Assembly (NCBI GenBank): GCA_910579645.1
Contig: CAJTVK010000012.1
Span: forward strand, 1 to 49,408
Reading direction: 5' to 3'
From: an uncultured Lachnospiraceae bacterium
GTDB taxonomy: Bacteria > Bacillota > Clostridia > Lachnospirales > Lachnospiraceae
Length of the DNA stretch: 49,408 nt
A model generated the notes under the pieces. It ran no database searches. It was not told where the DNA came from and saw only the letters and a list, made by a program, of their open reading frames with translations. The position numbers and the translations under genes were made by a program. Positions 25,937 through 34,738 of this stretch are shown one piece after another; position 1 is the first letter of the stretch; each line of letters starts with the position of its first letter.

Positions 25937-26803
25937 ATGGAAGCAAATAACGCAGAAAAAAGAAAAAGGAACATACGGATCTGGAAAAAACCGGGGGCAG
26001 CGTTTCTTCTGGCACTGTTCCTGGGTCTGACGGCAATCGGCACGGCATCCTGCGGGCAGGAGCCGCAGGAAACGGCAGAAGAGCCCGCACCGGAGCCGGC
26101 AGCGGCGGAGGAGCCGGAAAGCGTGGAAGAGGAGGAGCCGGAAGAAGAGGCACCGGCGGAAGAAGAACCGGAGCAGGCGGGCGAATTGCAGGCTCTGATT
26201 GATATGGGGGTGCCCATTCCGGAAAAGGAAGTGGACTTTGAGGATTTACAGGAAAATGTCAATGAGGATATTTATGCCTGGATATACATACCTGACAGCA
26301 AGATTGACTATCCTATCGTCCAGCATCCCATCGATAATTTCTATTACTTAAATTATAACTTGGACGGCAGCTATGGCTATCCCGGCTGCATCTATACGGA
26401 ACGGTATAACAGAAAAGATTTTGCCGACCCGCTTACGGTAGTATACGGACACAATATGAAAAACGGCACGATGTTTGCCGGGCTGCATGATTACGAAGAC
26501 ATAGAATATTTCAGGGAACATCCTTATGTATATGTATACACGCCGGAGAAGCTTTTTGTTTATGAGGTTTTTGCGTCTCATGAATACGGCAATGAGCATT
26601 TGCTCTATAACCATGACTATGCGGTAAAAAGCGAGTTCAAAAAATATGTGGATAGTATCCTGGAACTGAGGAGCATGAACAGCAACCGGGCGGAAGAAGT
26701 GGAAGTTACCGAGGACAGCCATATTTTGGTGCTTTCCACCTGTATGGCAAATAAGCCGGACAACCGTTATCTGGTACAAGGAGTATTGCTCAATGAAGAT
26801 TAA
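25937..26803 (+). CDS. srtB: Class B sortase
   Basis: The 288-residue membrane-anchored transpeptidase has a basic N-terminus and a hydrophobic segment at about residues 22-38. A long Glu/Pro-rich spacer (about 45-85) precedes the sortase domain. The catalytic residues are H172 (VYGHNMKNG), C269 (LSTCMAN) and R277 (DNRYLV). Class B sortases of clostridia join proteins with (S/N/P)PxTG-type motifs to peptidoglycan. The secreted protein two genes downstream ends in SPKTGE. The 3' end overlaps the LCP gene by 11 bases. An ASC motif after the hydrophobic segment resembles a lipobox but does not fit it well. Confidence 0.9.
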   Translation: MEANNAEKRKRNIRIWKKPGAAFLLALFLGLTAIGTASCGQEPQETAEEPAPEPAAAEEPESVEEEEPEEEAPAEEEPEQAGELQALIDMGVPIPEKEVDFEDLQENVNEDIYAWIYIPDSKIDYPIVQHPIDNFYYLNYNLDGSYGYPGCIYTERYNRKDFADPLTVVYGHNMKNGTMFAGLHDYEDIEYFREHPYVYVYTPEKLFVYEVFASHEYGNEHLLYNHDYAVKSEFKKYVDSILELRSMNSNRAEEVEVTEDSHILVLSTCMANKPDNRYLVQGVLLNED

Positions 26804-27863
26804 GTCGGAATTTGTTCGTACTGCCATCCGTGCGGTACTTGTGCTGGCGGCATTGGCGGCCATATGCATCGGTACCTTCTTTGCCATGCAGGCTTCGGGC
26901 AAGAAGCGGCTTTATGACGGCGGCAGCGGCGGGCAGATGATTATGTCCCAGTCTGCGCTGGCAGAGACCGTGGAAGTGCCGGAGGAAGAGGCGGAGAACT
27001 GGCAGGAGGGGGATATCCGTTATCAAGGCCGGCATTACCGGTACAATGAAGACATGCTGACCTTTCTTTTTTTAGGGATTGATAAGCTGTCGGAGGTGGC
27101 TCCCGTGAAGAATGGCATAGACGGCGGACAGTCGGATGCCATTTTCCTGTTGACCATGAATCCTCACAATAAAGAAATCTATGTCATCGGTGTTCCGAGG
27201 GATACTATGGCAGAAATTGATGTATATACGAAGAACGGCGATTTTCAAGGGACGGGCGTGGGGCAGATTACCCTGCAGCACGGTTACGGGGACGGGGCTG
27301 CCGTAAGCTGCGAACGCAGCAAAAAAGCAGTGTCGAAGCTGTTTTATAACCTGCCCATCCATGGTTACTGTGCCGTCAATATGGGTGCCATCCCCCTGAT
27401 CAATGACGCGGTGGGAGGCATTGAGGTGGAAGCCTTGGAGAGCATAAATTATTCGGATTTCCGGATTAAGGAAGGGGAAAAGGTGCATCTGGACGGGATG
27501 GAGGCCTATCATTACCTGCATTACAGGGATGTGACGGCATTCAGCAGCGCAGGCCGGCGGCTGGATCGGCAGAAGCAGTATCTGAACGCCTATGCGTCGG
27601 CGGCCATGGAAGCCGTTAAGAAGGATGTTACGCTTCCCGTCACATTATATAAGACTTTGAACCGATACATGGTGACGGACATTTCCGTAGATGAGGCAAG
27701 CTATCTGGGGCTTCAGATGTTGGAATATCATTTTGACACGGACAATATGTGTTCCCTGAAGGGAGAGACAGTCCGGGGAGAGAAGTTTGAGGAGTTTTAT
27801 GTCGATGAAAAAGCGCTCTATGAACTGATACTGGATGTATTTTATGAAGAAGTCATGGAGTGA
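26793..27863 (+). CDS. LytR-CpsA-Psr (LCP) family protein
   Basis: The 356-residue protein has one N-terminal membrane segment (about residues 10-32) and an extracellular LCP domain. The domain shows FLFLGIDK, VIGVPRDTMAEI, and the conserved HYLHYRDVTAFSSAGRRLDRQ region. LCP enzymes transfer lipid-linked glycopolymers such as teichoic acid or capsule to peptidoglycan. Its place between the sortase and the polysaccharide operon fits attachment of the glycan made by 29276-47725. It overlaps srtB by 11 bases. Confidence 0.88.
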   Translation: MKIKSEFVRTAIRAVLVLAALAAICIGTFFAMQASGKKRLYDGGSGGQMIMSQSALAETVEVPEEEAENWQEGDIRYQGRHYRYNEDMLTFLFLGIDKLSEVAPVKNGIDGGQSDAIFLLTMNPHNKEIYVIGVPRDTMAEIDVYTKNGDFQGTGVGQITLQHGYGDGAAVSCERSKKAVSKLFYNLPIHGYCAVNMGAIPLINDAVGGIEVEALESINYSDFRIKEGEKVHLDGMEAYHYLHYRDVTAFSSAGRRLDRQKQYLNAYASAAMEAVKKDVTLPVTLYKTLNRYMVTDISVDEASYLGLQMLEYHFDTDNMCSLKGETVRGEKFEEFYVDEKALYELILDVFYEEVME

Positions 27864-27931
27864 ATGAATCAGGTATTAGGCCGAAAGGCTTGATATAACC
27901 ACATGAAATGTTTGGGGAAAGGAGAAAAGAA

Positions 27932-28960
27932 ATGAAAAGAAAGAAACTTTATAGCATGTTGGCGCTTGGCTTGGCAATGTCGCTTGTCATGTCGGTGCCG
28001 GTAAGTGCAGCCGGAGCGTTAAGCCCGGATACTGACACAACGGTAGTGGAGACTCCCAATGAGGACGGAACCACGACGGTGGTTGAAACAACTACGAAAG
28101 AAGACGGCAGCGTAAGCAAGACGGAAACGGTAAAAGACGAAAACGGCAACGTAATCAGGGACACTACCACATCTACGAATGCGGCAGGGCAGATTACGGA
28201 AGTGGTTGTGAACAATACCCTCAGTGCCACGGATGAAATTACGGATCTGGCAGGAAGCGCGGAAGCAATGCCCAGCGGCAATACCGTAGCGGATGCGGAT
28301 GTACTGCCTCCTGCGGATGTAACTGACGAGGCACAGAAAGCGGAATTGGAGTCAGAGTCCATGAATCAGTTCACGGCCATTAAAGCAGACGAAATCAAGG
28401 TTGACAAAGCCGGCCTGAATATTAAGGTTTCCCCGGTAGCGGCTGCAGTACAGTCCGTGGCTAAACAGGCTGCGGCTAAAATGGCAACTACTATGGGACT
28501 GAATGTTGCGGACGACAAAATCAGCCTGATGGCTTCCGCTGAAATCAGCGTGGAGAACCAGGACGGAACGGTCAATGTGAAGATTCCCATGACCGAAACA
28601 CCGGATACGAGCAGATATACTTATTATGTGCTTCACTTTGATGTAAAGAACAATAAGTGGGAAACCGTAAAAGCGCAGATTACCAGTGACGGTATCGTTA
28701 TTGCGGCATTTGATTCCCTTTCACCTGTATTTGTCGTAAGGGCGGATGCAAAGCTTCCGGCTACGGACAACGGTGACGACAACAATAACGGAGACAATAA
28801 CAACGGCGGCGATAATGGCGGCAGCGACAACGGCAGCAGTGACAGCAGCAGCAATTCCGGCTCAAGCTCCAATGCATCCGGAAACAGCTCAAAGGCAGGG
28901 ACTGCACCGGCTTCCATTACCCCTTCCAACCCGGGCGTATCCCCGAAGACAGGAGAATAA
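27932..28960 (+). CDS. Secreted protein ending in a sortase-like SPKTGE motif
   Basis: This 342-residue secreted protein has a clear signal peptide (MKRKKLYSMLALGLAMSLVM..., cleavage near SAAGA). A Thr/Val-rich region follows (about 35-110). A central globular region comes next (about 150-275). Then comes a low-complexity Asp/Asn/Gly/Ser linker (about 280-315), and the protein ends in NPGVSPKTGE. SPKTG matches substrates of class B sortases. The usual hydrophobic helix and basic tail after the motif are missing, because the stop follows directly. No frameshift restoring one is visible. Start at 27932 after GGGGAAAGGAG. Function unknown; adhesin or wall protein is an inference. Confidence 0.75.
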   Translation: MKRKKLYSMLALGLAMSLVMSVPVSAAGALSPDTDTTVVETPNEDGTTTVVETTTKEDGSVSKTETVKDENGNVIRDTTTSTNAAGQITEVVVNNTLSATDEITDLAGSAEAMPSGNTVADADVLPPADVTDEAQKAELESESMNQFTAIKADEIKVDKAGLNIKVSPVAAAVQSVAKQAAAKMATTMGLNVADDKISLMASAEISVENQDGTVNVKIPMTETPDTSRYTYYVLHFDVKNNKWETVKAQITSDGIVIAAFDSLSPVFVVRADAKLPATDNGDDNNNGDNNNGGDNGGSDNGSSDSSSNSGSSSNASGNSSKAGTAPASITPSNPGVSPKTGE

Positions 28961-29275
28961 TCTCGGAAACAAAACGTAATGACCCATTATTAATCATGCA
29001 TGATTAGTCAGCGGGTAAAACCGCAAATATTTGTTCCCAACATGTGGTTGTCCTGACGTCCCGCGGAAAACGCGGGCGCAGGGCTTAAAGGAAATATGTA
29101 TGTTTATATAGGGTACGGAAATTCCCTTTTTTGATAGTCAAAAGTTGAAACAAGTGTGGGTTGGCGCCGTTTTCAGCCGGAACGGCGCCTGTGAAAAGAA
29201 GAATCGTTTTTCGGATATGAGAGGCAGAGCAGAGACGGGCAGCCGATGCGGAGAGTTGGTAAAAGGAGAAGGCAT
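28961..29275. other. Structured intergenic region ahead of the polysaccharide operon
   Basis: No gene is seen in these 315 bases. It holds a perfect 16-bp palindrome TAATCATGCATGATTA (28991-29006) and a GC-rich hairpin (29052-29082: CCTG/CAGG outer, CCCGCG/CGCGGG inner, GAAAA loop). It also holds a 9-bp perfect hairpin GGCGCCGTT/AACGGCGCC (29163-29189). None has an adjacent T-run. I do not recognise a named riboswitch. The region probably contains the promoter and leader of the operon. Confidence 0.6.
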
Positions 29276-29968
29276 ATGGATTCACTGACAAGGGATATAG
29301 AAAGCAATTATTTAAAGAAGGATATTGATATCATGGGATACCGCGATTTATATGCCGGAAAATCCTGGCTTTATAAGTTTGTCAAACGTCTTTTTGATGT
29401 TGCGGCTTCTTTTTTGGCCTTGCTTGCCTTATCCCCTGTTTTTCTTGTCACGGCAGCGGCCATCCTGTTGGAAGACGGCGGGCCGGTATTCTTCATACAG
29501 CCAAGGGCCGGCCGGGATATGGAACCCTTTGATATGTATAAGTTCCGCAGCATGTACAGGGATGCGGACAAAAAATTTCAGGAGATGCTGAAAGACAATG
29601 AGCAGTCGGGACATGCCTTTAAGATTAAGGATGATCCCCGCGTCACAAAGGTTGGGAAGTTCATAAGGAAATACAGCATAGACGAACTGCCGCAGCTGAT
29701 AAATATTCTGAAGGGGGATATGAGCATTGTTGGACCCAGGCCCATCCTGACCTTTCAGATGGAAGAATGCAATGAATACGAGAAACAGAGGCTTATCGTG
29801 AAGCCGGGCCTTACCTGTTACTGGCAGGTGGGGGGCAGGGCTGACATTAAGTGGGAACAGTGGGTGGAATTGGATCTGAAGTATATTAAGGATATGGGAG
29901 CATGGACGGACATTAAGCTGATATTGAAAACAATCCCTGTCATCTTTCATGGGGACGGGGCTTATTAG
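29276..29968 (+). CDS. Initiating sugar-phosphate transferase (polyprenyl glycosylphosphotransferase)
   Basis: The 230-residue enzyme places the first sugar-1-phosphate on undecaprenyl phosphate, starting each repeat unit. One membrane helix lies at about residues 38-62. The bacterial sugar-transferase domain follows, with PFDMYKFRSMY, DPRVTKVGKFIRKYSIDELPQLIN, MSIVGPRP and KPGLTCYWQVGGR. Starts at 29276 after AAAAGGAG. It is the first gene of the polysaccharide operon. Which sugar it transfers (galactose, glucose or an N-acetyl sugar) cannot be told. Confidence 0.9.
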   Translation: MDSLTRDIESNYLKKDIDIMGYRDLYAGKSWLYKFVKRLFDVAASFLALLALSPVFLVTAAAILLEDGGPVFFIQPRAGRDMEPFDMYKFRSMYRDADKKFQEMLKDNEQSGHAFKIKDDPRVTKVGKFIRKYSIDELPQLINILKGDMSIVGPRPILTFQMEECNEYEKQRLIVKPGLTCYWQVGGRADIKWEQWVELDLKYIKDMGAWTDIKLILKTIPVIFHGDGAY

Positions 29969-30037
29969 GAAGAAACGGAACGGCTGGGAAAAGGGGCAGG
30001 AAGCAGACCCCGGCTTGGCAGGGGATATGGGGCTGAA

Positions 30038-30943
30038 ATGGAAAATGAAATTGCGGCAGTTGTGGTGACTTATAACCGGAAAGAACTGTTAAGACAATGT
30101 TTAGATAAATTATTAAGTCAGAGAGAAGCCTCCTGTGACGTGATTGTGATTGACAATGCAAGCACTGACGGCACGGGGGAGATGGTTCGGACATTGTATA
30201 AAGATATCATTTATATGAATACAGGTTCAAACTTAGGAGGAGCGGGAGGCTTTCAGATTGGAGTAAAGAAAGCAATCCTTCTAGGTTATCGTTATGTATG
30301 GATTATGGATGACGATACTATGCCGGAAGCTGATGCGCTGAGTGAACTTATAAGAGCCGACAGGAAACTTGCAGGGGACTGGGGGTTTCTTTCCAGTATA
30401 GCCTATTGGACAGACGGGAAAATATGTAAAGCTAATAAACAAAAAAAGACGATATTTACATTTATAAAGGGGGAAGATTATGCTAAGGAACTTGTTCCCG
30501 TAATGATGGGCTCCTTTGTGTCGTTATATGTGAAAAGCAGTGTGGTAGAGGAAGTAGGGCTGCCTATTGCGGAATATTATATATGGACAGACGATTATGA
30601 GTTCTGCGGAAGAATATCCGGAAAATACAGATGCTATGCCGTTTCCAAAAGCAAGGTGGTACATGCAATGAAAACGCATACAAAAGCGGATTTGGCATCC
30701 GACCATATTTCACGGATTGAAAGATACCGATGTCTGTTCAGAAATGATGTGCATTGTTACCGTAGGTATGGTATTCAAGGCTGGATATATATAATATGCA
30801 AAGATTTGTATAACGTGATAAATATTTTGGTAAATGCCAAGGATGGCAGAAGGGAAAAAATAAAAGTTCTATTAAACGGGGTAAGGGAAGGGATTCATTT
30901 CAGCCCGGAAATAGAGATGGTACATACTCGTGCGCAAAGTTAA
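30038..30943 (+). CDS. Glycosyltransferase family 2 (GlfT2/rhamnosyltransferase-like)
   Basis: The 301-residue GT-A enzyme begins AAVVVTYNRKELL and carries the metal-binding WIMDDDTMPE. The segment GSNLGGAGGFQIGVK is typical of the galactofuranosyl/rhamnosyltransferase subgroup. The WTDDYEFCGRI segment holds the likely catalytic base. It adds one sugar to the lipid-linked unit on the cytoplasmic face. Donor and acceptor are unknown. From here to about 37000 the genes are visibly richer in A/T than their surroundings. Confidence 0.85.
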   Translation: MENEIAAVVVTYNRKELLRQCLDKLLSQREASCDVIVIDNASTDGTGEMVRTLYKDIIYMNTGSNLGGAGGFQIGVKKAILLGYRYVWIMDDDTMPEADALSELIRADRKLAGDWGFLSSIAYWTDGKICKANKQKKTIFTFIKGEDYAKELVPVMMGSFVSLYVKSSVVEEVGLPIAEYYIWTDDYEFCGRISGKYRCYAVSKSKVVHAMKTHTKADLASDHISRIERYRCLFRNDVHCYRRYGIQGWIYIICKDLYNVINILVNAKDGRREKIKVLLNGVREGIHFSPEIEMVHTRAQS

Positions 30944-30994
30944 ACGGGAAACCGGAAGAAGCTGTCAGTTGTCATACGGGCGGAAGGAGAATCA

Positions 30995-31825
30995 ATGGAA
31001 GCGGGTCTTACATTGGAAGCTGTGCATCAATTGCTTTTGGAAATGTATAAAGTTGTATTTGAAATCTGTGAGAAACATAATTGGAAACTTTTTGTGACGG
31101 GAGGGACTGTTTTAGGGGCTGTGCGTCATAAGGGGTTCATACCTTGGGATGATGATATGGATTTGGCATTGCCTAGGGCGCAATATAATCAGTTTGTCCG
31201 GGCAGCTAGGAAAGAACTGCCCGGATATATGGCGGTTAAGCTGAATGAAACGGCTAGGTCGTATAGGATTATTGATACCAGATATAAAGTGCAGCTGGAT
31301 GCCGTAACATCGGACTGGCAATTGGGAGAGGGAGATGAGGCATATTTATTTATAGACCTTCAGCCGTTTGACGGTGTGCCTTCCAATCCTGCCTTACGGT
31401 TTCTGCACAGTGTATCTGTTTTTTATTGGAGAATGTGTTATAAATTGTGCCAAACAGAAAAGCTTCATACAGGTTCTTGGCGTTCGCCTATTACAAACTT
31501 TATTATCCGTATAGTAAAAATGCTGCCGTTTGGACCGACGAATAAAGCAAGATATCTGAAGAAATATATGGCATCAATGAAGCGTTATGATTATAAAAGC
31601 TGTGACTTTATAGCGGATTATTTCGGAAAGTACCGCTTTAAGGATATTTATCCGAAGAATTGGTGGGAACCGGGGATAATGGCAGATTTTGAAGACATAA
31701 AAGTACGTCTTCCAAGTGAATATGACAAATATCTGAAGCAGATATATGGGGATTATATGGTTCTGCCTAAAAAAGAAGAACGTATCGCCCATATGGTCAA
31801 TACAGGCCGAAAGGCTGTGAAGTAA
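30995..31825 (+). CDS. LicD family phosphotransferase (first copy)
   Basis: The 276-residue protein has the LicD nucleotidyltransferase-fold signature GGTVLGAVRHKGFIPWDDDMDLAL (residues about 37-59), with the acidic cluster D52-D54 and D56. LicD-type enzymes transfer phosphocholine or other phospho-alcohols from CDP donors to glycans. A cytidylyltransferase gene follows about 20 bases downstream, which fits a CDP-linked donor. A strong AAGGAG precedes the ATG. A second LicD is encoded at 39368-40228. Confidence 0.88.
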   Translation: MEAGLTLEAVHQLLLEMYKVVFEICEKHNWKLFVTGGTVLGAVRHKGFIPWDDDMDLALPRAQYNQFVRAARKELPGYMAVKLNETARSYRIIDTRYKVQLDAVTSDWQLGEGDEAYLFIDLQPFDGVPSNPALRFLHSVSVFYWRMCYKLCQTEKLHTGSWRSPITNFIIRIVKMLPFGPTNKARYLKKYMASMKRYDYKSCDFIADYFGKYRFKDIYPKNWWEPGIMADFEDIKVRLPSEYDKYLKQIYGDYMVLPKKEERIAHMVNTGRKAVK

Positions 31826-31844
31826 GGGAGTGGCGTTGGAGATT

Positions 31845-32558
31845 ATGAATGTAGCGCTTATTATTGCGGGCGGAACCGGGGCAAGGATGAAACAAAACAT
31901 TCCGAAGCAGTTCCTGAATGTTTTTGATAAGCCGGTTATTGTTTATACATTAGAGAAGTTTCAGGCTTGCCGGGAGATAGATGCTATCGTTGTCGTGGCG
32001 GTTTCCGGTTGGGAAACTATGCTGTGGGCTTATGCTGAGCAGTTTGCAATTACGAAGCTGAAAAGCATTATAGCGGGAGGGGCATGCGGACAGGATTCCA
32101 TTTACAGAGGAATTGCAGAAATCGGGAAGTATTATACAGGAGAGGACATTGTTCTTGTCCATGATGCCATAAGGCCTATGGTGTCGGAAGAAATCATAGA
32201 GGGCTGCATCAGGGTAGTGAAGGAAAAAGGCAATGCCATAACAGTGATTCCGTGTCAGGAGGCTATGTTGGAGACAAAAGATCAGGAATCCACCGTATCC
32301 AGTTATCCGAGGGAACAGCTGAAAAGGACGCAGACACCGCAGGGTTTCTTTTTGCAAGATCTTATGGATATGCACAGGGAAGCGAAGGAAAAGGGTATCG
32401 TAAACTCCGTGGCAACCTGTACATTGGCAGTGGAATTGGGCAGGATTCTGTATTTTTCCAAGGGATCGGAAAAAAATTTAAAGTTAACGACAGTGGATGA
32501 TTTGGATATATTTAAGGCATTGCTGAAAGAAGAAAAAGAAGGGTGGATAAAATGTTAG
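31845..32558 (+). CDS. IspD/TarI-like cytidylyltransferase
   Basis: The 237-residue protein has the IspD/TarI fold: ALIIAGGTGARMKQNIPKQF at the N-terminus, HDAIRPMVSEE, QTPQGF and VDDLDIFKAL. It activates a phosphorylated alcohol with CTP. IspD would make the isoprenoid precursor, but the location between LicD and an NAD-dependent epimerase points to a CDP-alditol (TarI-like) for glycan decoration. The start at 31845 gives the family N-terminus. A GTG at 31830 is an alternative. It overlaps the next gene by 7 bases. Confidence 0.8.
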   Translation: MNVALIIAGGTGARMKQNIPKQFLNVFDKPVIVYTLEKFQACREIDAIVVVAVSGWETMLWAYAEQFAITKLKSIIAGGACGQDSIYRGIAEIGKYYTGEDIVLVHDAIRPMVSEEIIEGCIRVVKEKGNAITVIPCQEAMLETKDQESTVSSYPREQLKRTQTPQGFFLQDLMDMHREAKEKGIVNSVATCTLAVELGRILYFSKGSEKNLKLTTVDDLDIFKALLKEEKEGWIKC

Positions 32559-33616
32559 ACTTATGGAGCCTGGAATCTTATCGTAGGGAACTTGACCGGA
32601 CTTCCGTTAAGGAGGAAGTGTGGAAACGTATGTATGGTAAAAAAATTCTCATTACGGGATCTACAGGCATGATAGGTTCTTTTCTGGTTGATTTGCTGAG
32701 GAGAAAAAACGAAGAACTGTCTCCGGCCGACCGGTTTTTCTTGATTTTGCCGGTAAGGAATATTGCCTATGCAAAAAAACGTTTTCCCGGCTGCGGCGAG
32801 TCCGGGGAAGTAAAATTATATCAGACAGATTTAGCATGTATAGGGCAGGAGCCGGAACTGCCTGCCGCTGATTATATTTTTGCCGGGGCAGGGAGTGCAG
32901 ACCCAAAGCAGTTCGCGGAGAATCCGGTGGGAACGATGGAAAGCAATCTGTTCGGAGCAATATGCCTTTTGGAAGCGGCAAGGAAAAGCCCAGGAAGCAG
33001 AATGGTCTATATATCCACCGGGGAAGTATATGGAAGCGGGGGAGCCGGGACGGAAGAATTTAAGGAAACGGATGCTTTTTATGTGAATTCCATGGACGTG
33101 CGCTCCTGTTATCCAAACAGCAAGCGGGCAGCAGAGACATTTTGCGCTGTGTATCATAAGCAATATGGGACAGAGGCTGTGGTCGGAAGGCTATGTTATA
33201 TATATGGGCCGACGGCAAAGGACACGGACAGCAGGTCGGCAGCACAATTTTTCAGGAATGCAGCTTTGGGACAAGATATTGTATTAAAAAGCAAGGGGGA
33301 ACAGATTCGTTCTTATTGTTATGTCTCGGATGCCGTATCCGCTTTGCTTCATCTCATAGTGTATGGAAGTGGCGGGGAAGCGTATAATATATCGGATTCC
33401 GGTGGCAGCAGTTCCATTCGTGAATTTGCAGAGGCAATTGCGCGGGAAGCCGGGGTGAACTGTGTTTACGGAATCGCGGAAGAAACGGAAAAAGCAGGAT
33501 ATTCTAAAGTGCCAAGGGCAGTGCAAAGTCCCTGCAAAATCAACTCCATCGGATGGGAAGCAAGTGTTTCCCTGGCCGACGGCATACGGAAAACAATTCA
33601 AGTATTGCGTGGATGA
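32552..33616 (+). CDS. NAD-dependent epimerase/dehydratase
   Basis: The 354-residue extended short-chain dehydrogenase has the Rossmann glycine motif GSTGMIG (residues 36-42) and the catalytic Y187-x3-K191 (YPNSK). VYISTGEVYG supplies the serine/threonine site. Family members modify nucleotide-linked sugars. The coupling to the TarI-like gene (7-base overlap, ATG at 32552 with AAGGGTGG upstream) suggests it acts on or near the same CDP-linked compound, as TarJ does in teichoic acid synthesis. This is inference. The substrate cannot be read from the sequence. Confidence 0.8.
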   Translation: MLDLWSLESYRRELDRTSVKEEVWKRMYGKKILITGSTGMIGSFLVDLLRRKNEELSPADRFFLILPVRNIAYAKKRFPGCGESGEVKLYQTDLACIGQEPELPAADYIFAGAGSADPKQFAENPVGTMESNLFGAICLLEAARKSPGSRMVYISTGEVYGSGGAGTEEFKETDAFYVNSMDVRSCYPNSKRAAETFCAVYHKQYGTEAVVGRLCYIYGPTAKDTDSRSAAQFFRNAALGQDIVLKSKGEQIRSYCYVSDAVSALLHLIVYGSGGEAYNISDSGGSSSIREFAEAIAREAGVNCVYGIAEETEKAGYSKVPRAVQSPCKINSIGWEASVSLADGIRKTIQVLRG

Positions 33617-33627
33617 GAGGGAATAAG

Positions 33628-34707
33628 ATGGAAAACAATAAGGCTGAAATCAAATTCAGTATTATCATACCGGTTTATAATACGGAGAAATATTTAAAAA
33701 AATGTTTACAGAGTGTCCTCCATCAGACTTACGGAAATCTTGAAATCATAATAATCCATGATAAATCGGAGGATTTTTCGGGAGATATCTGTGATTCTTA
33801 TGCCTCTCGGGATGAAAGAATTATGGTTTTCCATAGGGAAAAGGGGGATGTTTCTTCCGCAAGGAATATGGGATTGGATGCCGCAACCGGTGATTATATT
33901 GTGTTTGTAGATTCCGACGACTGGGTGGAACTTAATTTCTGTGAGGAGATGAAAAAAGCAATAGATGTCCATGAAGGGGCAGATATCATTAAAGCGGATT
34001 ATTTTATCGAGAAGGGAAAAACATATCCCGTAAAGCTGTTTTGCAGGAAGATTTCCGAAATAGAAACGGCGGAAGAAAAGGAATTGCTGCAGCTGGACAT
34101 TTTTTCAAGGTATTATGATACAGATTATTCTTGCGAACTGAAAGACCGGGAAATTGATGCCGGATATGTATGGGCAGGGGCGTACCGCAAGGAATTGGTT
34201 TCTGCACTCCGTTTTCAAGGCAGAAAGGCAGAAGACTCCCTGTTTAATCTGTATGCCGTACAGGGGGCTGGGCGGATTATTTATAAGCCGGTGCCATTGT
34301 ATCATTACAGGCAGAACAATGCTTCCGCTTCCTTCCGGTATAATGCCGGAAGGAAGGACGAATATTTATTTCATTATAAGCAGTGCATTCGGTTTATCAA
34401 AAAATATAAAAAGAACAGAAAGTTTCAAATTAGTTTATCGATACGAATGGCAAACAATATCATTGCAAATATAAACGGCACCATTGCCCATCCTGAAAGT
34501 CCTCTTCATTTTGCTGAAAAAGAACAGGAATTGAAGCATCTCATGAATATTCCCTGCTATAAAAAGGCTCTTAAGAATGTGGCTGGAATAAAGTATTTTC
34601 CGATGAAAAAGAGATTGGTGTTTGCGCTGTTGGGGATGGAATGGTATGGGGCGGTAATTGCTTTGGCAAATATGCAGTGGCAAGTGAAAATGCATTTACA
34701 TAAATGA
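33628..34707 (+). CDS. Glycosyltransferase family 2
   Basis: The 359-residue GT-A enzyme starts IKFSIIIPVYNTEKYLKKCLQSV and has the metal-binding VDSDDWVELNF. The usual nucleotide-contact segment (V-D-D-G-S-x-D) reads HDKSED here, so one conserved Asp is His. The C-terminal 100 residues are helical and basic. Starts at 33628, 12 bases after the epimerase stop, with GAGAGGGA upstream. Acceptor and donor unknown. Confidence 0.85.
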   Translation: MENNKAEIKFSIIIPVYNTEKYLKKCLQSVLHQTYGNLEIIIIHDKSEDFSGDICDSYASRDERIMVFHREKGDVSSARNMGLDAATGDYIVFVDSDDWVELNFCEEMKKAIDVHEGADIIKADYFIEKGKTYPVKLFCRKISEIETAEEKELLQLDIFSRYYDTDYSCELKDREIDAGYVWAGAYRKELVSALRFQGRKAEDSLFNLYAVQGAGRIIYKPVPLYHYRQNNASASFRYNAGRKDEYLFHYKQCIRFIKKYKKNRKFQISLSIRMANNIIANINGTIAHPESPLHFAEKEQELKHLMNIPCYKKALKNVAGIKYFPMKKRLVFALLGMEWYGAVIALANMQWQVKMHLHK

Positions 34708-34738
34708 TAAGGTGTGAAAAGGGAAAGGGCGAAAAGTT

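Noticed and set aside
26030..26054. Lipoprotein signal in the class B sortase
   Set aside because: The ASC motif does not meet the lipobox pattern well, and class B sortases are normally held by the N-terminal helix.
28943..28990. Frameshift hiding a membrane anchor after SPKTGE
   Set aside because: I read all three frames after the stop. None gives a hydrophobic helix followed by basic residues.
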